22,389 bases of DNA from Methanobacteriota archaeon. Lineage in GTDB: Archaea > Thermoplasmatota > Thermoplasmata > Methanomassiliicoccales > Methanomethylophilaceae. The notes under the pieces were generated by a model. It ran no database searches. It had not been told where the DNA came from and saw only the letters and a list, made by a program, of their open reading frames with translations. The translations under genes were made by a program, and so were the position numbers. The DNA is taken from positions 1 to 22,389 of the forward strand of contig JAAYAP010000009.1 in NCBI GenBank assembly GCA_012719315.1. The letters run 5' to 3'. Positions 14,663-21,768 of the stretch are shown here, piece after piece. The stretch's first letter is position 1. Each line of letters starts with the position of its first letter.

Positions 14663-15199
14663 TCAATCGTCCTCGAAGCAGGTCATGCCGACGTACGAGA
14701 GGAACATGCTCAGCTTCATGCCCTCCGACCACCTCATCACGTAATTGCCGCCGGGCGTCACGTCGAACTCCGGCACCCTCCGCCTGAGGACGGCGTTGCG
14801 CCCCCTCAGCTCGGATCCCGAGGGGATGGTGAACACCCTCCAGGGATCGCCGCGGATGTTCTTGAGCCGGTACGCGTAGATCGGCATGATGTGGCAGCTG
14901 GCGCAATCGGTGCGCATCCTGTCGGCCTGTTCGCCGAGGCGCGGGTTCTTGCTGAAGTGGAGGACGTCCTCGGCCGAGCTCTTGACCTCGATGGGGAACG
15001 AGAAGTCCCAGCGCAGGGCGACCAGGTCCACGCCCAGCGAGCCCGCCGCCCTGACGACCATGAACGGCTCCTCGGCCATGGCGCTGTAGGCCCGGTTCTC
15101 CTCGGGGGTGCAGGTCTTCACCATCTTGGAGATGGCCTTGGGGTCGCCGGCGAGCAGGGAGCGCAGCTCCCGCTCGTAGGTGCTGCCTGATTTCGACAT
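14663..15199 (-). CDS. hjc: Hjc-like archaeal Holliday junction resolvase
   Basis: 178 residues. Archaeal Hjc enzymes cut four-way junctions as dimers with a PD-(D/E)xK active site. Here GSTYERELRSLL gives E9, VVRAAGSLGVDLVAL gives R50 and D58, and FPIEVKSS gives E71 and K73. These correspond to E9, D33, E46 and K48 of Pyrococcus Hjc. About 25 residues (21-45) are inserted between the first helix and the core strand, and the C-terminus is about 25 residues longer than in the 120-140 residue canonical form. It starts at an ATG with GAGG upstream and a TATA box at 15223-15231. Another nuclease of the same fold is possible, but the VVRAAGS motif is characteristic of Hjc. Confidence 0.82.
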   Translation of the reverse strand: MSKSGSTYERELRSLLAGDPKAISKMVKTCTPEENRAYSAMAEEPFMVVRAAGSLGVDLVALRWDFSFPIEVKSSAEDVLHFSKNPRLGEQADRMRTDCASCHIMPIYAYRLKNIRGDPWRVFTIPSGSELRGRNAVLRRRVPEFDVTPGGNYVMRWSEGMKLSMFLSYVGMTCFEDD

Positions 15200-15222
15200 A
15201 TGCTGTCCTCGAGGCCGTGTCG

Positions 15223-15231
15223 GTATTAAAG
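15223..15231 (-). promoter_or_regulatory. TATA box of hjc
   Basis: CTTTAATAC on the minus strand, about 28 nt before the ATG at 15199. It indicates that hjc is transcribed independently of the upstream aspS. Confidence 0.5.
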
Positions 15232-15281
15232 CGATTCAGGAGGGGGTGGCCGAAAGTGGCCGCCCGTCCCGTCCGCGGGGC

Positions 15282-16586
15282 TCAGGGGGAGAGCCGGCTC
15301 AGGTCCCTCGGGAAGAGGATGGCCTCGCGGATGTTGGGGAGGTCGAGCATCTTCACCAGCAGCCGGTCCAACCCGATGCCCCAGCCCCCGTGCGGAGGCA
15401 TGCCGTAGCGGAAAGCATCCAGATAGGCGTCGAAATCGCCGATGTCCAGGTCCTTCTTCCCCATCCTCTCGACCAGGCGGTCGTACCTGTGCTCCCGCTG
15501 CCCGCCGGAGGAGATCTCCTGGCCGCGGTAGTCGAGATCGAACGAGTGGGAGTACGGGGTGCCGTCCTTCTCCATGATGTAGAACGGCTTGGCCTCCTCC
15601 GGGTAATCGACGATGAAATACAGATCGTGCCCGCGTTCGGCCATGATCTCCCCGATGAGCCGTTCGGCCTCGGTGCCGAGGTCCTCGCCCTCTTCGAGGT
15701 GCATGCCGGCGGCATCGAGCATCTCCAGACATTCGGAGTAGGTCAGCTCGGGGTACGGGAGCGCCGGGATGTCGATCCCCCTGCCGAGCAGCTCCAGCTG
15801 CTCCCCGCCCCGTTCCTTGAGGCCCCTGAGTACGCGGTCGACGATCGTCCCGATCGTCGCGGTCACGTCCTCCATGCCGTCGATCCATGCCATCTCGCCG
15901 TCGAAGGAGACGAACTCGGTGACGTGCCGGTTGGTGTTCGAGTGCTCGGCGCGGAACGCCGGGCCGAGCTCGTACACCCGGTCGAGGCCGGTGGACATGA
16001 GCATCTGCTTGTAGAGCTGGGGGCTCTGCGCCAGATAGGCGGGCCGCCCGAAGTAGTCGACGTTGAAGAGCGTGGCGCCGCCTTCGGCGCCGGAGGCGAC
16101 GATCTTGGGCGTGTTGATGCAGACGAAGCCGAGGTCCTGCATGACCTCGTTGAGGAGCGCGACCATCATCGACCTGAGCTCGAAGACCGCCTTGACCTCC
16201 GGTTTCCTGAGGTCCATGAACCGGTTGTTGAGCCTGGTGTCCATCTCCGTGTGCACCTTGTCCACCACGCCCATGGGCAGCGGCGACGCCGCCTCGGAAT
16301 GCAGTACGAACGACACGGGGACGATCTCGGTGCCGGAAGCGGTCTGGTCGCTCGCCTTGACCTCCCCGGTGACGGAGATCGCGGATTCCCTGTGCAGCTT
16401 GGTCAATGCCTCGAAGAGCTCCGGATCGATGCGCTTCTTGGGCATGGTCACCTGCAGGGTGCCGTGCCTGTCCCTCAGCGTGAGGAACGAGATCCCGCCG
16501 AGGTTCCTGATGTCCTGGACCCATCCGTTCACGGTCACGATGCCGTCGTCTGCCGTGATGTTTCCCGAGTTTCTGATGGCCGTCAT
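15282..16586 (-). CDS. aspS: Aspartyl-tRNA synthetase, archaeal type
   Basis: 434 residues, the normal length for archaeal/eukaryal-type AspRS, which lacks the bacterial GAD insertion. Residues 17-95 form the OB-fold anticodon domain (VTVNGWVQDIRNLGGISF). The class II catalytic core shows LAQSPQLYKQ, FRAEHSNTNRH (motif 2), ISSGGQREHRYD and GGWGIGLDRLL followed by IREAILFPRD (motif 3). Aligned from memory with the discriminating Thermococcus enzyme, W26 corresponds to Q24 here and K85 to an alanine. The enzyme may therefore accept tRNA-Asn as well; this needs proper alignment. The ATG at 16586 follows a TATA box (16616-16625) by about 34 nt. Confidence 0.95.
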   Translation of the reverse strand: MTAIRNSGNITADDGIVTVNGWVQDIRNLGGISFLTLRDRHGTLQVTMPKKRIDPELFEALTKLHRESAISVTGEVKASDQTASGTEIVPVSFVLHSEAASPLPMGVVDKVHTEMDTRLNNRFMDLRKPEVKAVFELRSMMVALLNEVMQDLGFVCINTPKIVASGAEGGATLFNVDYFGRPAYLAQSPQLYKQMLMSTGLDRVYELGPAFRAEHSNTNRHVTEFVSFDGEMAWIDGMEDVTATIGTIVDRVLRGLKERGGEQLELLGRGIDIPALPYPELTYSECLEMLDAAGMHLEEGEDLGTEAERLIGEIMAERGHDLYFIVDYPEEAKPFYIMEKDGTPYSHSFDLDYRGQEISSGGQREHRYDRLVERMGKKDLDIGDFDAYLDAFRYGMPPHGGWGIGLDRLLVKMLDLPNIREAILFPRDLSRLSP

Positions 16587-16615
16587 GGTTAACGGGATAC
16601 GGTAGACCCGTCACC

Positions 16616-16625
16616 GATATAAAAG
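16616..16625 (-). promoter_or_regulatory. TATA box of aspS
   Basis: CTTTTATATC on the minus strand, centred about 34 nt before the ATG at 16586. It predicts a leader shorter than 10 nt. Confidence 0.55.
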
Positions 16626-16657
16626 ACTGCACCGACCGGCGCGGGGGCCGGACGGCC

Positions 16658-16804
16658 TCAGCTGATCGGGAACCAGAACGTGAGCGCCGTGAGCGCCAGG
16701 GCGACGATGACGATCGTGCCCACGATGTGGAGAGCGTAGTTCTTCTCCTTGTCGTCCTTCTTCAGCAGCCTCTCCGCGATCTTTACCTTGATATCCTGAA
16801 TCAT
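16658..16804 (-). CDS. Small single-helix membrane protein (48 aa)
   Basis: The product has an amphipathic, charged N-terminal half (MIQDIKVKIAERLLKKDDKE) and one C-terminal transmembrane helix (about residues 27-46) ending FWFPIS. The frame could start at 16840, but the ATG at 16804 is preferred because GGAGGGAG lies just upstream of it. Size and topology recall SecE/Sec61-gamma, but the conserved proline and acidic motif before the SecE helix is not visible, so I do not assign it. An AT-rich element at 16863-16872 may be the promoter. It lies 71 nt upstream of aspS on the same strand, but aspS has its own TATA box. Confidence 0.6.
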   Translation of the reverse strand: MIQDIKVKIAERLLKKDDKEKNYALHIVGTIVIVALALTALTFWFPIS

Positions 16805-16940
16805 CCGATCTCCCTCCCCCCGTCCCGGGGTCGATTGCATGGCACACGGAATCGGCCTCCAGCTATTTTGTTCTGCCGACCGGTCGCGGCGGGACGGGGA
16901 CAGCGGCCCGCTCGGGGGCTCTGCGCGCTCAATGCAAACA

Positions 16941-16950
16941 TTATTTATAA
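16941..16950 (+). promoter_or_regulatory. TATA box of the fbp-tpiA-PLD-GNAT run
   Basis: TTATTTATAA gives a predicted start near 16972-16976 and a leader of about 27 nt, with GGTG at 16989-16992 as ribosome site. A second TATA-like GTTATATCG (16972-16980) could give a leaderless start at 17001. The two may be alternative promoters. Confidence 0.5.
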
Positions 16951-17000
16951 TCCAGGGCGATTGACACGGCCGTTATATCGTAACGTATGGTGTGAACTCC

Positions 17001-18188
17001 ATGGCTGCAGAAAAAGTTACAGTATCGATAATCAAGGCGGATGTGGGGTCCGTGGTCGGACACTCCAGACCGCATCCGTCCATGTTGCAGGCTGCTAAAG
17101 AGATCCTCGCCGACCGGCAGAAGGCCGGCGTCATCGAGGATTTCTACGTCACACGCGTCGGCGACGACATCAACCTCTTCATGACCCACTACAGAGGCGA
17201 GGGGGACTGCGAGGTCCACGGCGCCGCCTGGGAGTGCTTCCAGAAAGCGACCAAGATCGCCAAATCGATGAAACTCTACGCCGCCGGCCAGGACATCCTC
17301 ACCGATGCCTTCTCCGGCAATGTCAAGGGCGCGGGCCCGGGTTCGGCCGAGATGTCGTTCGTCGAGCGGGGCTCCGAGCCGCTGCTGTTCTTCATCGCCG
17401 ACAAGACCGAGCCCTCCGCCTACTCGCTGCCGTTGACGAGGGTCTTCCTCGACCCGTTCACCACGACCGGCCTGGTCATCGACGCCCGGGCCAAGAAGGG
17501 CTTCGATTTCGAGATACACGACGTCATGGACAACCGGAAGGTGGTCATGTCGGCACCCGAGGAAGCATGGAGCATCCTCTCCCTCCTCGGCGACACCTCC
17601 AGATACGCGATCAAGAGGGTCGAGGCCCGGTCCGGCGTGGGCCCCGCCTGCGTGGTCTCCACCGACAAGCTCAACCTCACCGCCGGCAAGTACGTCGGCA
17701 AGGACGATCCGGTCTGCATCTGCAGATGCCAGAGCGGTCTGCCCTCGGTCGGCGAGTACACCCAGCCGTTCATCAACCACACCATGCTCGTCGGGGGCTG
17801 GATGAGGGGGTCGCACATCGGCGCCTTCTATCCGTGCTCGCCCGAGGATTCCGATCCCACTTACTTCGACGGACCGCCGCGGATCTGCTGCCTCGGCTTC
17901 CAGCTCAACAACGGCCGGCTCCAGGGGCTGGAGCCGCTCGGCAGCCTCGGCGGGGAGCACACCCCCGTGGACTTCTTCGGATCGTCCACCTTCGACCAGG
18001 CACGCATCGATTCCGTGAAAGCCAGCAGGTTCATGAGGTCGCAGGGGCCGTTCGTCCCCTCGATACTCGGCGCCGAGGAGATGGAGTACACCTCGAGGCC
18101 CGAGGTCGTCGACGAGCTCAAGGACAGGTTCGTGGACATGGATGCCGCGCGCAGCGGCGTCTGCGATCACGACAAGGACGTCGAGTGA
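17001..18188 (+). CDS. fbp: Fructose-1,6-bisphosphate aldolase/phosphatase
   Basis: 395 residues from the ATG at 17001. This is the bifunctional archaeal gluconeogenic enzyme (FBPase class V): it condenses glyceraldehyde-3-phosphate with DHAP and dephosphorylates the product to fructose-6-phosphate. N-terminal metal ligands are in KADVGSVVGHSRPHP (D14, H21) and GDDINLF (D55-D56). YVGKDDP (231-237) contains Y231, K234, D235 and D236, which match Y229, K232, D233 and D234 of the Sulfolobus enzyme, K232 being the Schiff-base lysine. A GTG at 16992 would add three residues, but family proteins start at this ATG, and GGTG lies 8 nt before it. Triosephosphate isomerase follows after 15 nt and supplies its substrates. 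Confidence 0.96.
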   Translation: MAAEKVTVSIIKADVGSVVGHSRPHPSMLQAAKEILADRQKAGVIEDFYVTRVGDDINLFMTHYRGEGDCEVHGAAWECFQKATKIAKSMKLYAAGQDILTDAFSGNVKGAGPGSAEMSFVERGSEPLLFFIADKTEPSAYSLPLTRVFLDPFTTTGLVIDARAKKGFDFEIHDVMDNRKVVMSAPEEAWSILSLLGDTSRYAIKRVEARSGVGPACVVSTDKLNLTAGKYVGKDDPVCICRCQSGLPSVGEYTQPFINHTMLVGGWMRGSHIGAFYPCSPEDSDPTYFDGPPRICCLGFQLNNGRLQGLEPLGSLGGEHTPVDFFGSSTFDQARIDSVKASRFMRSQGPFVPSILGAEEMEYTSRPEVVDELKDRFVDMDAARSGVCDHDKDVE

Positions 18189-18203
18189 TCGGAGGCGGTT
18201 CCG

Positions 18204-18884
18204 TTGACCAGACCGATATCCAGGCCTGCGATCGTCGTCAATTTCAAGGCCTACCGCGAAGCGGACGGCCTCAAATCGCTGGAGATCGCGAGGATCTGCC
18301 AGTCCGTGTCGGAGGAGTCGGGCGTCAGGATCGCCGTCTGCCCTCCCGCGGTCGAGCTCGGCGCGGTCGCCAGGGAGGTCGGCATCCCCGTCCTCTCCCA
18401 GAACGTCGACCCGCATGCGCCGGGCTCCTCGACCGGATGGGTGACGCCCTCCATGGTCGCCGCCGCCGGCGCCGTGGGGACGCTGATCAACCATTCCGAG
18501 CATAAGGTCCCGGCGAAGGTCGTCGACGAGTGCCTCCGGCTGTCCAAGGCCTGCGAGCTGCTCACCGTCGTCTGCGCCGGGGATGTCAAGGTCGCGGTCG
18601 AGATGGCCCGCCTCGGCCCCGATTTCGTCGCCGTCGAACCCCCCGAGCTCATCGGCGGGGATGTCTCGGTGACCACCGCCGACCCGCGGGTCGTGGAGGC
18701 GACCGTCGAGTCCGTCAAACGGGTCAACGGCATGGTCTCCGTCCTCTGCGGCGCCGGCATCAAGACCGGCGCGGATGTGCGCGAGGCGTTGGACCTGGGC
18801 GCCGACGGGGTCCTGCTGGCCTCCGGGGTCATGAAATCCAAGGATCCGCGCGCGACGTTGAACGACCTGATCGGCCTGCTCTGA
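18204..18884 (+). CDS. tpiA: Triosephosphate isomerase, archaeal short type
   Basis: 226 residues, typical of the shortened archaeal TIM (bacterial forms are about 250). It interconverts DHAP and glyceraldehyde-3-phosphate. Catalytic residues are N13 and K15 (VVNFKAY), H97 (INHSEHK) and E145 (AVEPPELIG), and the phosphate loops VLCGAGIKTG and GADGVLLASG are present. The start is TTG, with GGAGG at 18191-18195 eight nt before it; no ATG or GTG fits as well. It lies 15 nt after fbp and is surely cotranscribed with it. The pairing makes sense because fbp consumes both triose phosphates. The next gene begins 8 nt after its stop. Confidence 0.95.
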   Translation: MTRPISRPAIVVNFKAYREADGLKSLEIARICQSVSEESGVRIAVCPPAVELGAVAREVGIPVLSQNVDPHAPGSSTGWVTPSMVAAAGAVGTLINHSEHKVPAKVVDECLRLSKACELLTVVCAGDVKVAVEMARLGPDFVAVEPPELIGGDVSVTTADPRVVEATVESVKRVNGMVSVLCGAGIKTGADVREALDLGADGVLLASGVMKSKDPRATLNDLIGLL

Positions 18885-18892
18885 GTGATCGG

Positions 18893-20911
18893 ATGCCCGT
18901 CCGCCCGGCCTCGCGACCGCTGAAGCCGATCCGGGCGGCGTTGCTGGCCGTCCTCCTGTTATCGCTTGCGGCATCTTCTTTCGCGGCTGCAGCCGACGAT
19001 TCCGACGGAGCCTCCCGCGGGCTCGTGAGACTGTACGAGGTCAACCCCTTCGACGCCGAGGGCTTCTCGCTGTTCAACTACGGCACCGCCGCGGCCGACC
19101 TCCGGGGCCTGAGCGTCACCGACGGCGAAGGCAGCATCGAGTTCACCTCGGCGCTGATGCTGGAGGCGGGTGCGCGGCTGACCGTCGTCACCGCCGCCGG
19201 ACCCGCTTCCTGGTTCACGGAACGGGACCGCACGGTGACGGTAGGCGAGCACGGCATCATCAAGAAGGGCAGCTTCATCCTCGGCAACGCCGGCGACGAC
19301 GTCATGCTGACCGACGGCGCGTCCGTGATCGACGCCGTGTGCTACGGCAACAAGACGGCCGCCGCCGGCTGGTCGGGCGCTCCCGTCCCGATCTCCTCCG
19401 GCTGCTACATCCTCAGGGTGGGGCTCTTCGACACCGACACCGCCGCCGACTGGATCAAGACCAGGGCGGGATTCTCCGACCTGCCGTTCGAGCCCGATGC
19501 CGCCTTCGGATGCACGGTCATGCCGTTCACCTTCCCCGAGTGCGCCGGCGCTCCCGTCTACGAGGCCCTCGCCGCGGCCGAGCACGAGGTCCTCATCTCC
19601 ATCTACCAGCTCTCCAGCAGGAACCTCGTCGCCCTGCTCATCGAATTGGAGGAGCGGGAAGGCGGGGAGCATGTCGACGTCAGGGTGCTCGTCGAAGGGG
19701 CGCCGCTGGGTTACGACATCAGCGGCGAGCTGTCGCTCCTGCGCTCCCTCGCCGACGCCGGCGGGGAGGTGTGGATCGTCAACACCCCCGAGCCCGGCGA
19801 TTACGAGCGGTACATGTACCTGCACAACAAGTACGCGGTCATCGACGGGGAGAAGGTGGTGATCGCCTCCGAGAACTGGACGACGGCCAACATGTCCGCG
19901 TCCGGCACCGCCAACCGCGGATGGGGGGCGGTGATCGAAGGGCAGGGGTACGCCGGTTACATGGCCTCGGTGTGGGAGAACGACTGCGACGGCTCGCCCG
20001 GCGACGTCGCGACCCTGGAGGAGCGGTACCCCGACCTCAAGCCGTACGGCGGGACGCTGACGTACGTGCCGCCGCCCGCATACGCCGCGCCGGTCTGCGA
20101 GGCGGCGGTGGTCCCCGTGCTCTCGCCCGACAACTCCCATGTTGCGCTGCGCTCGCTGATGGATGCTGCCGAGGAGCGCATCTACGCCGAGCAGCTGAGC
20201 CTGGGCAGCTCCTATTCACGGTTGGAGTCCGACTCGCCGGTGCATTGGATGAACGAGGCCGCCAAGCACGGCGTCGACTGCCGGTTCATCCTCGACGGCT
20301 ACGGCGGCGACGTCTCGGCGACCGTCAACCTGATCAACGCGACCACCGGCGTGCGGGCCTGCTCGATCGCCGGCGGCCCGGGGTTCGGCACCACCCACAA
20401 CAAGGGCGTGCTCATCGACGGTGACATCACCTGGGTGGGTTCGGTCAACTGGACGGAGAACTCGTTCATGCGCAACCGCGAGGCGGCCGCGGTCATCGTG
20501 TCCGCCGAGGTGAACGCCTTCTTCGCCGAACGCTTCCTCGCCGACTGGGCGGCCAACACCGTCGACCCCGGGGAACTGGAGGTGACGATGCTGAAGGGCA
20601 CCACCCCGCAGGGCACGGTGCACCTGTTCCGGGTCGACGGCAACGATTCGCTAAGATATATATGGACGTTGGACGGTGTCGAATCGGGTTCGGACAAGCC
20701 GAGCCTGGTGCGCGAGAACCTGGCGCCCGGGCCCCACCTGCTGACCGTGAGCATTGAGGGGACGGCGCAGACCGTCTCGTACCCGTTCACGGTCACTCCT
20801 CCCGAGGAGGACGGTCCCGTCGCCGACCGCGATGTCCTGACCTATGCCGTCGCGGCGGCGATCGCGATAGCGGCGGCGGCCGTGGCGATGATCAGGAGGA
20901 ACAGCGGATGA
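18893..20911 (+). CDS. Secreted, membrane-anchored phospholipase D-family protein with lamin-tail-like domain
   Basis: 672 residues from the ATG at 18893. A Sec signal peptide (basic PLKPIRAA, hydrophobic core to about 33) is followed by a beta-rich lamin-tail (LTD)-like domain at 43-170 (VRLYEVNPFDAEGFSLFNYG, LGNAGDDVMLTDGASVIDAV). Two PLD HKD motifs follow: HNKYAVID from H311 with SENWT, and HNKGVLID from H502 with SVNWT. Both copies are complete, so the active site is intact. A C-terminal helix (about 645-668) before RRNSG should anchor it to the membrane, with the body outside the cell. Members of the superfamily include nucleases and phospholipases; an extracellular endonuclease is the more likely activity for LTD-PLD proteins, by inference. 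The frame is open upstream to 18530 inside tpiA, but the signal peptide fixes the start. Confidence 0.85.
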   Translation: MPVRPASRPLKPIRAALLAVLLLSLAASSFAAAADDSDGASRGLVRLYEVNPFDAEGFSLFNYGTAAADLRGLSVTDGEGSIEFTSALMLEAGARLTVVTAAGPASWFTERDRTVTVGEHGIIKKGSFILGNAGDDVMLTDGASVIDAVCYGNKTAAAGWSGAPVPISSGCYILRVGLFDTDTAADWIKTRAGFSDLPFEPDAAFGCTVMPFTFPECAGAPVYEALAAAEHEVLISIYQLSSRNLVALLIELEEREGGEHVDVRVLVEGAPLGYDISGELSLLRSLADAGGEVWIVNTPEPGDYERYMYLHNKYAVIDGEKVVIASENWTTANMSASGTANRGWGAVIEGQGYAGYMASVWENDCDGSPGDVATLEERYPDLKPYGGTLTYVPPPAYAAPVCEAAVVPVLSPDNSHVALRSLMDAAEERIYAEQLSLGSSYSRLESDSPVHWMNEAAKHGVDCRFILDGYGGDVSATVNLINATTGVRACSIAGGPGFGTTHNKGVLIDGDITWVGSVNWTENSFMRNREAAAVIVSAEVNAFFAERFLADWAANTVDPGELEVTMLKGTTPQGTVHLFRVDGNDSLRYIWTLDGVESGSDKPSLVRENLAPGPHLLTVSIEGTAQTVSYPFTVTPPEEDGPVADRDVLTYAVAAAIAIAAAAVAMIRRNSG

Positions 20912-21366
20912 GCATCCAATCGGTGAGGAGGATGGAATCGAGCGACATACCGCAGGTCTACCGGATCGCCTGCAGCGCCCTCGACCAGTGCTATGCGCGG
21001 GGGCTGTTCGGATTCCTCATGTTCCAATGGTCGAGAGGGCAGCTGGTGTCCTGCGACATGTTCGGCGAGGTGACCGGCTTCATCTGCGGGACGCTGCTCA
21101 GGGACGACCTGGCGAGCATCTCGCTGTTCGCCGTCGATGCGGCGCACCGGCGCGAGGGGGCGGGCACGGCGCTGCTGGAGGCGTTCGCGGCGGCCTGCGC
21201 CCGGCAGGGCTGCCGCATGATGCAGCTGGAGGTCAGGCTGGAGAACGAGTCGACCCGGGGATTCTACCGCAGGCGGGGCTTCACGGACACCGAGCTCCTC
21301 ACCGATTTCTACACCGATCACGGCAACGCCGTGCGCATGATCCGCAGCACCGATCAGCCGTCCTGA
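20908..21366 (+). CDS. GNAT-family N-acetyltransferase, RimI-like
   Basis: 152 residues. ISLFAVDAAHRREGAGTALLEAF contains the acetyl-CoA-binding R-x-x-G-x-G/A loop (RREGAG, 81-86), and MMQLEVRLENESTRGFYRRRGF is the C-terminal GNAT motif B found in RimI and Ard1-type protein N-acetyltransferases. The substrate is unknown; N-terminal or small-molecule acetylation are both possible. The start overlaps the PLD stop as ATGA (20908-20911), with GGAGG at 20895-20899, so translation is coupled. Its 3' end overlaps the convergent MazG-like gene by 13 nt. The middle segment CDMFGEVTGFICGTLL is the beta-2/beta-3 hairpin expected in the fold. Confidence 0.85.
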   Translation: MSIQSVRRMESSDIPQVYRIACSALDQCYARGLFGFLMFQWSRGQLVSCDMFGEVTGFICGTLLRDDLASISLFAVDAAHRREGAGTALLEAFAAACARQGCRMMQLEVRLENESTRGFYRRRGFTDTELLTDFYTDHGNAVRMIRSTDQPS

Positions 21367-21680
21367 TCCCGGACCGATTCGAGGAACACCCTGCCTTCGA
21401 ACCCGCCGCGGGCGGATGCCTTGGCGGCGGCGATGCGCTCGAGCTCGGCACGGCCGCCCTCGAACCGGTCGGCCAGGCTCATGACCGTCTGGTACACGTC
21501 GGCCAGCTCGCCGAGCCCCCGGTCGGCGCGGAACTCCTCCGCCTCCTCGAAGAGCTTGTCGGTCAGAGCGTCCAGGAACTCGTCGTCGTCCAGCACCCTG
21601 ACGGCGGCGATGCCCCCGGCCGCCGCGATCGTCTCGGGGATCCGGTCCCGGACCAATTTGCCGATGCGCCTCCCGGTCAT
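21354..21680 (-). CDS. MazG/HisE-like nucleoside triphosphate pyrophosphohydrolase
   Basis: 108 residues if started at the ATG at 21680; an ATG at 21701 would add 7. The N-terminus GKLVRDRIPETIAAAGG and LTDKLFEEAEEF...LGELADVYQTV are the hallmark of the all-alpha NTP pyrophosphohydrolases often annotated as phosphoribosyl-ATP pyrophosphohydrolase-like. The E-E-x-x-E and E-L-x-D-V motifs bind magnesium. Such enzymes remove non-canonical nucleotides. The TATA box at 21705-21712 places the transcript start near 21683, which makes the 21680 start leaderless and the better choice. A true histidine-pathway HisE role is less likely because the KLVRDRIPE N-terminus marks the housecleaning subfamily. 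Confidence 0.82.
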   Translation of the reverse strand: MTGRRIGKLVRDRIPETIAAAGGIAAVRVLDDDEFLDALTDKLFEEAEEFRADRGLGELADVYQTVMSLADRFEGGRAELERIAAAKASARGGFEGRVFLESVRDQDG

Positions 21681-21704
21681 GGGATATGCATGCGCGAGCA
21701 TCTA

Positions 21705-21712
21705 GAATAAAG
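21705..21712 (-). promoter_or_regulatory. TATA box of the MazG-like gene
   Basis: CTTTATTC on the minus strand. Its spacing supports a leaderless start at 21680 over 21701. It abuts the large hairpin at 21712-21749. Confidence 0.45.
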
Positions 21713-21749
21713 CATGCGCCGGCCGCGGCAGGCGCGGCCCGGCGCGTGC
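21712..21749 (-). terminator. Strong GC-rich hairpin after the Lon-like gene
   Basis: A 16-bp stem with one wobble pair and one bulge. GCATGCGCCGG (21712-21722) pairs with CCGGCGCGTGC (21739-21749), and CCGCG (21723-21727) pairs with CGCGG (21733-21737) around a 5-nt loop. On the minus strand it lies 19 nt after the Lon-like stop and is followed by CTTTATTC. It probably ends Lon-like transcription while that same T-rich tract serves as the TATA box of the next gene. Confidence 0.55.
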
Positions 21750-21768
21750 GGAGGGATCCGCGGACCCC

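Noticed and set aside
15244..15270. Direct repeat GTGGCC-GAAA-GTGGCC after aspS
   Set aside because: It is six bases long in GC-rich DNA with only a 4-bp stem and no T tract, too weak to call a terminator.
16658..16840. SecE/Sec61-gamma identity for the 48-residue membrane protein
   Set aside because: Topology fits, but the conserved segment before the SecE helix is not recognisable, so it is left as a small membrane protein.
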